Below, one piece after another: positions 10,807-19,863 of a DNA stretch of 64,000 bases. The notes below the pieces were generated by a model. That model was not told the DNA's origin. It did no database searches and worked only from the letters and a program-made list of their open reading frames with translations. The stretch covers positions 1-64,000 of the forward strand of contig CAWFER010000007.1 in assembly GCA_963814805.1 (NCBI GenBank), in the 5' to 3' direction. Numbering within the stretch: the first letter of the stretch is position 1; every line of letters begins with the position of its first letter. The stretch is from AP-15 sp963814805 (GTDB lineage: Bacteria; Pseudomonadota; Alphaproteobacteria; ATCC43930; CGMCC-115725). Made by a program: the position numbers and the translations under genes.

Positions 10807-13800
10807 CTTCGATCGCCTGGATTGAAAATCATCGTCGTTCGTTGCTGTGTGTCGCCTTCACCCTGGCGATCGCCGGTGGGTTCGCGGCTGTGGCGCTGCC
10901 GGTCGGGCTCTTTCCGGTCACCAGCTTTCCGCGCATCCGGGTCGAGATCAGCAGCGGCAGCATGCCGGCGCAGCAGATGCTGATCGATGTCAGCGAGCCG
11001 TTGGAGGAGGTGGCCCGCGCGGTGCCGGGGGCGATCGGCGTGACCTCGACCACATCGCGCGGATCGGCGGAAATTTTTGTCGAGTTCCCTTGGGGCTCGG
11101 ACATGAACCAGGCGCTGTTGAGCGTCGATGCGGCGTTTGCGCAAAGCCTGTCGGCCCTGCCGCAAGGGACAACTTACGATGTGATCCAGATGAGCCCGAA
11201 CGTGATCATGCCGTTCGTCTCCTATGCGCTGATCTCGAACAAGGCGCCATCGGCCGAGCTGCGCCGTCTGGCCACCTACCAGATCGCGCCGTTGCTGACC
11301 GGCATCGCCGGCATCCGCCGGGTCGGCGTGCTCGGCGGAGAGACCCCGGAGGTTCAGGTCACCGTCAACCCGCAAAAGCTGCAGGCTTATGGGCTCACCC
11401 TCTCGAGCGTCGCCAAGGCGATCTCGCAGACCAATTCGCTGACTGCGGTCGGCCGGCTCGAAGACAACGATCTGCTCTATCTGGCGATCAGCAACAACGC
11501 GTTTGCATCGGTGCGATCGGTCCGCAACGTCGCCTTGCGCACCGGCAAGAGCGGCATCGTTCGGCTCGCCGACATCGCGAGTGTGGCGATGGGCGCGGCG
11601 CCGCAATGGCTGCTCGTCGACGACAACGGCCAGCCGGCGGTGACCTTTGACGTGTACCAGCAGGACAGCGCCAATTCGTTGAGCCTGGGCAAGGCGGTTG
11701 CCGCCCGGCTCGCCAGGTTCATGCGGTCGCAGCCGAAATCGATCCATCTTTACAAATGGTACGACCAGACCGAGCTGGTCCGCTCCTCGATCGGCGCGGT
11801 CGAGGAAGCGATCCTGATCGGGCTGGTTTTTGCGGCGCTGGTGATCCTGGCGTTTCTGCGCAACTGGCGGGTGACCCTGGTCGCGATCATGGTGGTGCCG
11901 CTGTCGGTGATGATCACCGTGCTGCTGCTGTCGGTCCTGGGGATGACCTTCAACATCATGACCTTGGGTGGCCTGGCGGCGGCGATCGGGTTGCTGATCG
12001 ACAATTCGGTGGTGATGATCGAACACATCGTGCGTCGCGCCGGCGTGCCTGGGCTCGAGCAGTCGCGGACCGCGGTGCTGCTGGCCGCGCGGGAGTTTTT
12101 CGCGCCGCTGTTCGGTTCGAGCCTGGCGACGATCATCATCTTTGTCCCGCTCGCCTTTCTGTCGGGCATCACCGGCGCGTTTTTCAGGTTTCTGTCGCTG
12201 ACCATGGCCGCGGCCTTGATCATCTCGTTCGTGCTGACGGCGCTCGTCGTGCCGCTGCTGGCGCATGGCATTGTCGATTTCGGCAAATTTAGCGACCCGG
12301 CCCACGGCCGCGAAACCTGGCTCAGGCGCAACCACGGTCGGGCGTTGCGCGCGCTGTTCGCGCGCCCGGTATTGATCGCGCTGGGCGTGCTGATCCTCGG
12401 CGGCGGCGGTTATCTCGCCTATAGCCGGGTCGGCACCGGGTTTTTGCCGCGGATGGACGAGGGCGGCTTTGTGCTCGACTACCAGACCGCACCCGGCACC
12501 TCGCTGACCGAGACCAATCGGGAGCTCGAACAGGTTGAGACAATCCTCAAGCGCGACCCTTATGTCAGGACCTATTCGCGCCGCACCGGGGCGGGTCTGG
12601 GCGGCGACCTGGTCGAGAGCTACCAGGGCGATTTCTTTGTCCGCCTGAAAAGCTCGGCGCCGCGGCCGCCGATCTGGCAGGTGATGAGCGAGATCAACCA
12701 GAAGATCGCCCAACAGGTGCCGGGCATCGCCTTTGACACCCACCAGCTGTTGAGCGACATGATCGGCGATATGGTCGGGCGGCGCCAGCCGGTGGTGATC
12801 GAGCTCAGCGCCAAAAACCCGGAGGTTCTGGGCGAGGTCGCGCCGAAGGTGGCGGCGGCGATCGCCACGATCCCCGGCATCGAGCCGGCCTCGGTCAATG
12901 ATGGCGTAGTGCCGGCCGGCGACGCGCTCGAGATCCACGTCGATCCGGCGCCCGCGGCGCTGGAGGGCGTGACCCCGGCCGAGGTCGAGGCGCAGGTTTA
13001 TCATTATCTGCACGGGGCCGTCGTCACCCGCTACCTGGGCGCGGTGCAGGCGGTGGGCGTGCGGCTGTGGCTCGACCCGCCCCATGAGCGGATCTATCGC
13101 GACCAGCTCGGCCAATTGCCGATCCGCTCGCCCGACGGCCATGTCTTTCCGCTGGAAACGGTTGCTCAGGTCAGCTTTGTCGCGGGCCAGGCCCAGATCA
13201 ACCGCGACAATCTTGCTCAGATCGTCGCGGTCACCGCGCAGATCGGCGGCGGCAAGGATCTCGGCTCGACCATCGCCGCGGTGCAGCGCGCATTGCGCCG
13301 GCCGGGGCTGTTGCCGGCCGATGTCTACTACACGATCGGCGGCGCCTATAAGCAGCAGCAGATGGCGGCGCGCGGCATGATCAAGGTGTTCGCCGCGGCG
13401 GCGATCGCCGAATTGGTGCTGCTGCTCTTTCTGTACGAGCGGTTCTGGCTGCCGGTGATCATCATCGGAAGTTCGCTGATCTCCAGCAGCGCCGTTTTTA
13501 TCGGGCTGTGGCTGACCGGGGTGGAGCTCAACATCACCGCGATGATGGGCATGGTCATGATCATCGGCATCGCCACCGAGATGGCGATCTTTCTGGTTTC
13601 GGAATATCGCCTGCTGGAAGAGACGATGCCGCCGCGCCAGGCGCTCTATGAGGCCGCGCTCAACCGGCTGCGGCCGATCACGATGAGCACGCTCGCGATG
13701 ATCCTGGCGCTGGCGCCATTGGGTGCGGCGATCAGCGGGTCGGGGGACCAGATGCTGCAGCCCTTGGCGATCGCGATCATCGCCGGGATCATCGTCCAGC

Positions 13801-13877
13801 TGCCGTTGGTGCTGCTGGCGATGCCGGTGGTGATCGGCCTGACCGTGCGCGCCGACCCCACCCCGCCCGCGGCTTGA
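10803..13877 (+). CDS. RND efflux pump inner membrane permease
   Basis: 1024 residues, intact, starting at an ATGA overlap with the adaptor. TM1 begins at residue 12; two groups of transmembrane helices (about residues 335-480 and 860-1010) flank large periplasmic loops, the duplicated RND layout. TM4 contains GLLIDNSVVMIEH: the first of the two proton-relay aspartates of AcrB (D407/D408) is kept and the second is Asn. This single-Asp arrangement resembles heavy-metal and MdtBC-like members more than AcrB itself. No binding-site signature tells the substrate. No regulator gene is adjacent. Confidence 0.9.
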   Translation: MTSIAWIENHRRSLLCVAFTLAIAGGFAAVALPVGLFPVTSFPRIRVEISSGSMPAQQMLIDVSEPLEEVARAVPGAIGVTSTTSRGSAEIFVEFPWGSDMNQALLSVDAAFAQSLSALPQGTTYDVIQMSPNVIMPFVSYALISNKAPSAELRRLATYQIAPLLTGIAGIRRVGVLGGETPEVQVTVNPQKLQAYGLTLSSVAKAISQTNSLTAVGRLEDNDLLYLAISNNAFASVRSVRNVALRTGKSGIVRLADIASVAMGAAPQWLLVDDNGQPAVTFDVYQQDSANSLSLGKAVAARLARFMRSQPKSIHLYKWYDQTELVRSSIGAVEEAILIGLVFAALVILAFLRNWRVTLVAIMVVPLSVMITVLLLSVLGMTFNIMTLGGLAAAIGLLIDNSVVMIEHIVRRAGVPGLEQSRTAVLLAAREFFAPLFGSSLATIIIFVPLAFLSGITGAFFRFLSLTMAAALIISFVLTALVVPLLAHGIVDFGKFSDPAHGRETWLRRNHGRALRALFARPVLIALGVLILGGGGYLAYSRVGTGFLPRMDEGGFVLDYQTAPGTSLTETNRELEQVETILKRDPYVRTYSRRTGAGLGGDLVESYQGDFFVRLKSSAPRPPIWQVMSEINQKIAQQVPGIAFDTHQLLSDMIGDMVGRRQPVVIELSAKNPEVLGEVAPKVAAAIATIPGIEPASVNDGVVPAGDALEIHVDPAPAALEGVTPAEVEAQVYHYLHGAVVTRYLGAVQAVGVRLWLDPPHERIYRDQLGQLPIRSPDGHVFPLETVAQVSFVAGQAQINRDNLAQIVAVTAQIGGGKDLGSTIAAVQRALRRPGLLPADVYYTIGGAYKQQQMAARGMIKVFAAAAIAELVLLLFLYERFWLPVIIIGSSLISSSAVFIGLWLTGVELNITAMMGMVMIIGIATEMAIFLVSEYRLLEETMPPRQALYEAALNRLRPITMSTLAMILALAPLGAAISGSGDQMLQPLAIAIIAGIIVQLPLVLLAMPVVIGLTVRADPTPPAA

Positions 13878-13885
13878 CCCCCGAA

Positions 13886-14137
13886 ATGGCTCACGTGTCT
13901 TATACGGAGCTGCGTCAGAACCTGAAGAAGCACATGGACAGCGTTTGCCAGAGCCGCGCGCCGCTGGTGGTGACCCGCCAGAACGGCGAGCCGGTGGTGA
14001 TGCTGTCCTTGGCCGAATACGAGAGCTTGGAGGAAACGCTGCACCTGCTGCGCGACCCGGCCAACGCCGAGCGCCTGTTGCACTCGATCGCGGAGGCCGA
14101 GGCCGGCGGGCTTGTCGAGCACGACATCGAGGAATGA
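13886..14137 (+). CDS. yefM: Antitoxin of the Phd/YefM family
   Basis: 83 residues from ATG 13886 (an upstream TTG at 13874 is possible). The N-terminal MAHVSYTELRQNLKKHMDSV and the VTRQNGEPVVMLSLAEYESL segment are typical of YefM, which folds as a Phd DNA-binding dimer and neutralises the YoeB ribosome-dependent RNase through its C-terminus. The gene overlaps the YoeB start by 4 bases, the standard operon organisation. YoeB itself is truncated here, so the antitoxin is an orphan and may act only as a repressor. Confidence 0.88.
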   Translation: MAHVSYTELRQNLKKHMDSVCQSRAPLVVTRQNGEPVVMLSLAEYESLEETLHLLRDPANAERLLHSIAEAEAGGLVEHDIEE

Positions 14138-14235
14138 AGCTCCTGTGGGCCGAAAACGCCTGGGAGGATTATCTTTATTGGCGGGCGGCGACCGCAATTC
14201 TGGAAACTCTCACTCCTTCTCGGAGAACCACCTGA
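14134..14235 (+). pseudogene. yoeB: YoeB toxin remnant, N-terminus only
   Basis: MKLLWAENAWEDYLYWRAAT matches the first 20 or so residues of YoeB (usually about 85 residues). After base 14190 similarity ends and the frame closes at 14235 with unrelated residues. The catalytic Glu, Arg and His of the C-terminal half are missing, so it cannot be an active RNase. I tried other frames downstream and did not find the rest of YoeB; the break coincides with the start of AT-rich DNA. Confidence 0.75.
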
Positions 14236-14540
14236 GAGCAAGCGGTTTATAGAAGGTGTCTATTCCGATCAACAACCTTCTGGGTATTTCCGCAGACACG
14301 TTCTCCATTTGGTTTTCTTCTTGCCACGCCCGCACTATTCCAAGAAACACGCTTTCCACAATACCACTCAGCCGGAGAAATTCGCTAAGGAAACTGTGTG
14401 CAAATGAGATTCCTTTCTCATTGTCGAGTGACCAACCCCGGAATTTCATCTATATTATGGATAACCGTGTTTCTCATTGCCAAAAATCTTTTAAGCTCAA
14501 ATGTGTCATCTATGCCTACCGGACCGCTGCGAGTACTCCG
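14190..14540. other. AT-rich islet between YoeB remnant and gyrB
   Basis: About 350 bases with clearly lower GC than either flank and rich in TTTC and GAAA runs. It contains one short minus-strand reading frame (14210-14449) and otherwise nothing recognisable. It starts exactly where YoeB breaks off and ends a few bases before the gyrB stop codon, so it is probably inserted or horizontally acquired DNA. Confidence 0.5.
14210..14449 (-). CDS. Hypothetical protein in the AT-rich islet
   Basis: 79 residues, from ATG directly behind an in-frame TAG, ending GIDTFYKPLALRWFSEKE. No family recognised. The composition (many Phe, Glu, Leu, Ser) is protein-like and unlike a random antisense frame in this GC-rich genome, but there is no visible ribosome binding site. 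It may be the end of a gene that was broken when the islet formed. Confidence 0.25.
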   Translation of the reverse strand: MKFRGWSLDNEKGISFAHSFLSEFLRLSGIVESVFLGIVRAWQEENQMENVSAEIPRRLLIGIDTFYKPLALRWFSEKE

Positions 14541-17129
14541 TCACACATCCAGATTGGCGACGCTGAGGGCGTTCGATTGGATGAAGTCGCGGCGGGGTTC
14601 GACCAGGTCGCCCATCAGGGTGGAGAAGGTTTCCTCGGCCGAATCGGCGTGGCTGACCCGGACCTGGAGGAGGGCGCGGATTTCGGGGTCGAGGGTGGTC
14701 TCCCACAATTGCTCGGGGTTCATCTCGCCCAAACCTTTGTAGCGGGTGACCTCGATGCCGCGGCGGCCCAATTCCATGACCGCCTCGACGAGGCTGGTCG
14801 GTCCGGCGATCGGCCAGGAGCGGTCGCGCGCGGCGAGGACGCCGGGGCGCTCGAAGGTCTGGCGCAGGCTCGCGCCGTCGAGGTCGAGCCGGCGCGCCTC
14901 GGCGCTGCGCAACAGGGCGGCGTCAATCAGCCGGCGCTCGCCGACGCCCTGGCGGGTGCGGCTCAGCACGATTCCCGATAGGCCCTCGGCGCCGGCGATG
15001 ACCTCACCCTGCCAACTGCGCTCGTGCTCCGGGGCGAGGCGGTTGAGGCGTAGCGCGCTCAGATGCGCGGCTTCGATCGCGCGGTTCGGTTCGGCGAGCA
15101 AGGAGGGCGACAACGCCCCGGCGATCGCCGCCTGCTCGACCACCGCGATATCGCCGACCTTGGCCGCCAACACCTGCAACGAACGGCGCTGGACCGTGGC
15201 TTCTTCGAGCAACGCCCGCAGATCGTTGGCGGCGCGCTCGACCCCGTCATGCTGGGTGAAGACCGCGTCGCGCAGCGCCGCGTCGATGCAATAGGCTTCG
15301 AGCGCCGTGTCGTCCTTCAGGTAGACTGCCTTCTGGTTGCCGCGCTGCAGCCGATAGAGCGGCGGCTGGGCGATGTACAAAAAGCCCTTGTCGATCAGGC
15401 TCGCCATCTGCCGGAAGAAGAAGGTCAGCAGCAGGGTGCGGATATGGCTGCCGTCGACATCGGCGTCGGTCATGATGATGATGCGGTGATAGCGCGCCTT
15501 TTCCGGGTTGAAATCATCATGGCCGATGCCGGTGCCGAGGGCCGCGATCAGGGTCCCGATCTCGGCCGAGCCCAGCATCTTGTCAAAGCGGGCGCGCTCG
15601 ACATTGAGGATCTTGCCCTTTAGCGGCAGGATCGCCTGAAAACGCCGGTCGCGGCCCTGCTTGGCCGAGCCGCCGGCGCTGTCGCCCTCGACGATGAAGA
15701 GTTCGCTCTTGGCCGGGTCGCGCTCCTGGCAATCGGCGAGCTTGCCCGGCAGGTTGGCGATGTCGAGGGCGCCCTTGCGCCGGGTCAGGTCGCGCGCCTT
15801 GCGCGCCGCCTCGCGCGCGGCGGCCGCCTCGACCACCTTGGCGACGATCTTTCGGGCGTCGGCCGGGTGCTCCTCGAACCACTGGGAGAGCTTGTCGGAG
15901 ACGATGCCCCCGACCGCCGGGCTCACCTCGGAGGAGACCAGCTTTTCTTTGGTCTGCGAGGAAAATTTCGGGTCGGGCACCTTGACCGACAAGACGCAGG
16001 TCAGCCCCTCGCGCATGTCCTCGCCGCTCAGCGCCACCTTTTCCTTTTTGGCGATGCCGCTCTCGTTGGCATAGGCGTTGACGCTGCGGGTCAGCGCCGC
16101 GCGAAAGCCGGCGAGATGGGTCCCACCGTCGCGCTGTGGAATGTTGTTGGTAAAGCACAGCATCGTTTCGTGATAGCTGTCGGTCCACTCCATCGCAATT
16201 TCCAGGAGGATGTCGTCGCGCTCGCCGCGGATCGCCAAGGGCGGCGCGTGCAGCGCCTGCTTGGAGCGGTCGAGATAGCGGACAAAGGCTTCGAGGCCGC
16301 CCTCGAAATGAAGCGTGACGCTTTTCGGCTCGACCCCGCGCGCATCGTTCAGCACCAGGGTGACGCCGCTGTTGAGAAAGGCGAGTTCGCGCAGCCGGTG
16401 CTCGAGGGTGGTGAAATCGAACTCGGTCTTGGTGAAGGTCTCGGTGCTCGGCAGAAACGTGATCTCGGTGCCGGTGGCCGGGCCATGACGGGTCGATCCG
16501 GGGGGTAAGGCCGGGGCCGGGCCGATCTCGGCCAACGGCGCCTCGGGCACGCCGTCGCGAAAGCGGATGAACCACTCCGAGCCGCCGCGGAAAACGCGCA
16601 GATCGAGCCGCGAGGAAAGGCCGTTGACCACCGAGACGCCGACACCGTGCAAGCCGCCCGAGACCTTGTAGGCGTTCTGGTTGAATTTACCGCCGGCGTG
16701 CAGGTGGGTCATGATCACCTCGGCGGCGGACACCCCTTCCTCGTCGTGAATGCCGACCGGGATGCCGCGGCCGTTGTCGGTGACGGTGACCGAGCCGTCG
16801 GCGTTGAGGGTCACCACGACCGTGTCGCAATAGCCGGCCAGCGCCTCGTCGATCGCGTTGTCGACGACCTCGTAGACCATGTGGTGCAGGCCGGAGCCGT
16901 CATCGGTGTCGCCGATATACATGCCGGGCCGCTTGCGCACGGCGTCGAGCCCGCGCAGCACCTCGATCGACTGCTCGTTGTAGGTTTCATCGACGCCATC
17001 GGCGCCCGCGTTGCCGTGAGCGCCGTTGCCGACGCTGCTAGCGGAACCGTTTGCATCGGGGAGGCCCGCGGCGGGGGCGGGCGGAGCGCCGGCTGGCGCG
17101 TGCGGATCGGATGCGGGAAAGTTTGCCAT
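14541..17129 (-). CDS. gyrB: DNA gyrase subunit B
   Basis: 862 residues if started at MANFPASDP (ATG 17129); the open frame extends upstream but that part overlaps the 3' region of recF and has arginine-rich shadow composition. The GHKL ATPase motifs NGRGIP, LHAGGKF and GLHGVGVSVVN are followed by the TOPRIM motifs EGDSAGGSAKQGRDR and DADVDGSHIRTLL, and the C-terminal YKGLGEMNPEQLWETT. The first 45 residues before ETYNEQSIEVLRGLDAVRKR form an Ala/Pro/Gly-rich extension not needed for activity. It introduces negative supercoils together with GyrA, which is not in the window. It is last in the dnaA-dnaN-recF-gyrB cluster, 41 bases after recF. Confidence 0.97.
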   Translation of the reverse strand: MANFPASDPHAPAGAPPAPAAGLPDANGSASSVGNGAHGNAGADGVDETYNEQSIEVLRGLDAVRKRPGMYIGDTDDGSGLHHMVYEVVDNAIDEALAGYCDTVVVTLNADGSVTVTDNGRGIPVGIHDEEGVSAAEVIMTHLHAGGKFNQNAYKVSGGLHGVGVSVVNGLSSRLDLRVFRGGSEWFIRFRDGVPEAPLAEIGPAPALPPGSTRHGPATGTEITFLPSTETFTKTEFDFTTLEHRLRELAFLNSGVTLVLNDARGVEPKSVTLHFEGGLEAFVRYLDRSKQALHAPPLAIRGERDDILLEIAMEWTDSYHETMLCFTNNIPQRDGGTHLAGFRAALTRSVNAYANESGIAKKEKVALSGEDMREGLTCVLSVKVPDPKFSSQTKEKLVSSEVSPAVGGIVSDKLSQWFEEHPADARKIVAKVVEAAAAREAARKARDLTRRKGALDIANLPGKLADCQERDPAKSELFIVEGDSAGGSAKQGRDRRFQAILPLKGKILNVERARFDKMLGSAEIGTLIAALGTGIGHDDFNPEKARYHRIIIMTDADVDGSHIRTLLLTFFFRQMASLIDKGFLYIAQPPLYRLQRGNQKAVYLKDDTALEAYCIDAALRDAVFTQHDGVERAANDLRALLEEATVQRRSLQVLAAKVGDIAVVEQAAIAGALSPSLLAEPNRAIEAAHLSALRLNRLAPEHERSWQGEVIAGAEGLSGIVLSRTRQGVGERRLIDAALLRSAEARRLDLDGASLRQTFERPGVLAARDRSWPIAGPTSLVEAVMELGRRGIEVTRYKGLGEMNPEQLWETTLDPEIRALLQVRVSHADSAEETFSTLMGDLVEPRRDFIQSNALSVANLDV

Positions 17130-17170
17130 GTCTTTGGTGGGTAGACCTTTCAGGAGCAGACCCTGCGGGG

Positions 17171-18454
17171 TCAGAGAGAATTTGCCGTTACGGCGCCGTC
17201 GCGGACCGCCAGAAACTGGGCTCGGCCGCGCAGCGGCGCGAACAGCGCCTCGTCGGCGCCGGTCAGCCACACCTGGCTGGCGAACCCGGCGAGAATCTCA
17301 AAGAGCGCGCCGCGCCGGCCGGCGTCGAGATGGGCGGCGACCTCGTCGAGCAGCAGCAGCGGCGGCTCGCCGCGCAAGGCGCGCTGCAGCTCGGCCTGCG
17401 CCAGTAAAATCGAGAGCAGCAAGGCCTTCTGCTCGCCGGTCGAAGCGGAGGCGGCGGCGATCCCGTTCTGCGCCAGGCTGACCCAGAGATCGCAGCGATG
17501 CGGGCCGATCGCCGCACCGCCGGCGAGCGCGTCGCCGCGCCGGGCGGCGGCCAGCGCGTCAGCCAGTTTCGCCTCGACGGCGAGCGCCGGCATGTGGTCG
17601 AGCCAATCCTCGACCGTGCCGGCGAGGACGAGGCGGGCGCGGGGAAACGGCCCCTGGCTCACGGCGCAGGCATGATCGAGCCGCTGCACCGCCTCGCGCC
17701 GGGCCGCCGCCACCGCGACACCCTGCGCCGCCATCACCGCTTCGAGCGCCGCGAGCCACGCCGGATCGGCCGGCCGATTTGCCGAGAAGCCGGCCCGCAG
17801 CAGCCGCGCGCGCTCGCGCAGGGCCTGCTCATAGGCGCTGACCCGGGCGGCATGCGCCGGGTCGAGAGCCAGCACCAGGCGATCGAGAAACCGGCGGCGC
17901 CCGCCGGGGCCGTCGGCAAACAGGCGATCCATCGAGGGCGTCAGCCACAGGATGGCGATTTCTTCGCCGAGCGCCGCCTGGCTGCGCGCCGGCTCGCCAT
18001 CGATGCGCACCAGCCGGCGGTCGCCATCGGCAGGATCGCAGCCGGTGCCGAGCCGCAAGGCGCCGCGCCGGACAGCCACCGTCGCCGCGACCGCCCACAG
18101 CCCCGGCGCAGCTTCGGGCGCGCCGGCGCACGCCGCCGCCGGACGACGCCGATCTATTTCGGCCCAGCCGGCTATTTCGGCCCAGCCGGCTATTTCGGTC
18201 CGTCTGGCGATCTCGGTCAGCCTGGCGCCGCGCAGCCCGCGGCCCGGGGCCAGAAACGAGATGGCCTCGAGCAGATTGGTCTTGCCCGCGCCATTGGGGC
18301 CGGCCACCACCACCGGCTCGGCGCCGAGGGCGAGCCTGGCCTCGCGGTAGTTGCGGAATTCGGTCAGCGTCAGGCGGGTCACGCCGACCTGCCCAGCCCG
18401 CGCTAAAGCGGTGGCGCCGGCGCTCGCGCCGGCTTCCTGCGCCTCGATCAGCAT
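17171..18454 (-). CDS. recF: DNA replication and repair protein RecF
   Basis: 427 residues from ATG 18454; a GTG at 18382, closer to the conserved TRLTLTEFRNY, is an alternative start. SMC-like ATPase features: Walker A GPNGAGKTNLLEAI, signature STGEQKALLLSI and Walker B LLLLDEVAAHLD. RecF loads RecA on gapped DNA with RecO and RecR. A six-residue tandem repeat (AEIAGW units) after RGLRGARLTEI is unusual and is encoded by an 18-bp minisatellite at 18154-18207. It lies between dnaN (68 bases upstream) and gyrB. Confidence 0.93.
   Translation of the reverse strand: MLIEAQEAGASAGATALARAGQVGVTRLTLTEFRNYREARLALGAEPVVVAGPNGAGKTNLLEAISFLAPGRGLRGARLTEIARRTEIAGWAEIAGWAEIDRRRPAAACAGAPEAAPGLWAVAATVAVRRGALRLGTGCDPADGDRRLVRIDGEPARSQAALGEEIAILWLTPSMDRLFADGPGGRRRFLDRLVLALDPAHAARVSAYEQALRERARLLRAGFSANRPADPAWLAALEAVMAAQGVAVAAARREAVQRLDHACAVSQGPFPRARLVLAGTVEDWLDHMPALAVEAKLADALAAARRGDALAGGAAIGPHRCDLWVSLAQNGIAAASASTGEQKALLLSILLAQAELQRALRGEPPLLLLDEVAAHLDAGRRGALFEILAGFASQVWLTGADEALFAPLRGRAQFLAVRDGAVTANSL
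18154..18207 (-). repeat. 18-bp in-frame minisatellite inside recF
   Basis: CTATTTCGGCCCAGCCGG (plus-strand reading) occurs at 18154-18171 and 18172-18189, with a diverged third copy to 18207. It adds six-residue units to RecF without changing the frame, so its copy number could vary between strains. Confidence 0.8.
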
Positions 18455-18522
18455 AGCGTTTATATGGGGTTGGCGACCCTTCTTATCTACCCGGCAAGCG
18501 TCGGCGCGCCCTGACCGGCCGC

Positions 18523-19692
18523 TCAAACCCGCATCGGCATCAGGACATAGAGCGCGCTCGGATCGGCGCGATCGCGCACGATCGTCGGCGAGGCCGAATC
18601 CGACATGACGAATTGCGCCCCTTCGCCTTCGATCTGCGCGGTAATGTCCAACAGATAGCGCGAGTTGAAGCCGATCTCGATCGGCTCGGCGAGATAGCGC
18701 ACCTCGAGCTCCTCGACCGCGGTCCCGTTCTCGGGGCTCGTCGCCGATACGGTCAGGCTGCCGCCCTCGCCGCCGCCGTCCTTTCCGTTGGGGGGTGCTA
18801 TGACGAGCTTGACCGCCCGGCTCTTCTCGGTGGAGATCGTCGATACCCGGTCGACCGCTTCGGCGAACTCTTTGCATTTGACCTCGAGGATCTTGTCGTT
18901 GTTCGACGGGATCACCCGGTCGTAATCGGGAAAGGTGCCGTCGATCAGTTTTGAGGTCAGCGCCGCGGCGCCGGTGGCAAAGCGGATCTTGGTCTCGCTC
19001 AGCCCGATTTCGACCTCGTCCTCGCTCTCTTCAACGAGTTTGCGCAGCTCGATGACGGTCTTGCGCGGGATGATGATGCCGGGCATCCCGGCCGCACCCT
19101 CGGGCAGCACCATTTCGACGCGGGCGAGGCGGTGCCCGTCGGTTGCGACCGCGCGGATCACCGGGACCTCGTTGTTTTTGGTGGCGTGCAGGTAGATGCC
19201 GTTCAGGTAGTAGCGGGTCTCTTCGGTCGAGATCGCGAAGCGGGTGCGGTCGACCAAGCTGCGCAACTCGGCGGCGGTCAAGGTGAAATTGTGCGCCAGC
19301 TCGCCGCTCGCCATCACCGGGTAGTCTTCGGGCGGCAGGCAAGCCAGGGTGAAGGTCGAGCGGCCGGAGCGCAAGACCATGGCGCTGCGCTCGCCGGTCG
19401 CCTCGATCTCGATCTGCGCGCCGTCGCGCAATTTGCGCACGATGTCGTAGAGCGTATGCGCCGGGGCGGTGATGCGTCCCCCTTGCTCGATCCGGCCGGG
19501 CACCCGTTCGACGATTTCGAGATCCATGTCGGTGGCGCTCAGCGCCAGGGTGCCCTCGCCGACGGGCGCACCCGCAGCATCGGCGCGCAACAGCACATTC
19601 GATAGAATCGGGATCGTGTTGCGCCGCTCGACGACGCTTTGCACGTGTCCCAGAGCCTTGAGCAGAGCGCCCCGTTCGATGGTGAGTTTCAT
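18523..19692 (-). CDS. dnaN: DNA polymerase III beta subunit (sliding clamp)
   Basis: 389 residues, start MKLTIERGALLKALGHVQSV, typical of beta clamps. The three repeated clamp domains can be followed, with RRNTIPILSNVLL in domain 1, TDGHRLARVEM at the end of domain 2 and the C-terminal tail YVLMPMRV, which ends in the conserved MPMR pattern that lines the protein-binding pocket. It tethers Pol III to DNA and recruits clamp-binding proteins. The spacer to dnaA is 171 bases and to recF 68 bases. Confidence 0.97.
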   Translation of the reverse strand: MKLTIERGALLKALGHVQSVVERRNTIPILSNVLLRADAAGAPVGEGTLALSATDMDLEIVERVPGRIEQGGRITAPAHTLYDIVRKLRDGAQIEIEATGERSAMVLRSGRSTFTLACLPPEDYPVMASGELAHNFTLTAAELRSLVDRTRFAISTEETRYYLNGIYLHATKNNEVPVIRAVATDGHRLARVEMVLPEGAAGMPGIIIPRKTVIELRKLVEESEDEVEIGLSETKIRFATGAAALTSKLIDGTFPDYDRVIPSNNDKILEVKCKEFAEAVDRVSTISTEKSRAVKLVIAPPNGKDGGGEGGSLTVSATSPENGTAVEELEVRYLAEPIEIGFNSRYLLDITAQIEGEGAQFVMSDSASPTIVRDRADPSALYVLMPMRV

Positions 19693-19863
19693 TTGGCTAC
19701 ACGCAGGTTGGCGGACCGCTCGGCACTGACCGGATCATCCCCAGCCGATGCCCCCTCGCACCAGCCCGCAGGGCCGGCAGACGGAAACGCAGTCTAGCAC
19801 AAAACGGCGCCGGCCCCAGCCCCCGGTTTCGCCGCCGCTCCAGAAGCCCGACCGCGTCCGGGA

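Noticed and set aside
10743..13142. 799-codon open frame antisense to the RND permease
   Set aside because: Arg/His/Gln/Asp-rich composition typical of an antisense shadow in GC-rich DNA; the plus strand encodes a full RND permease.
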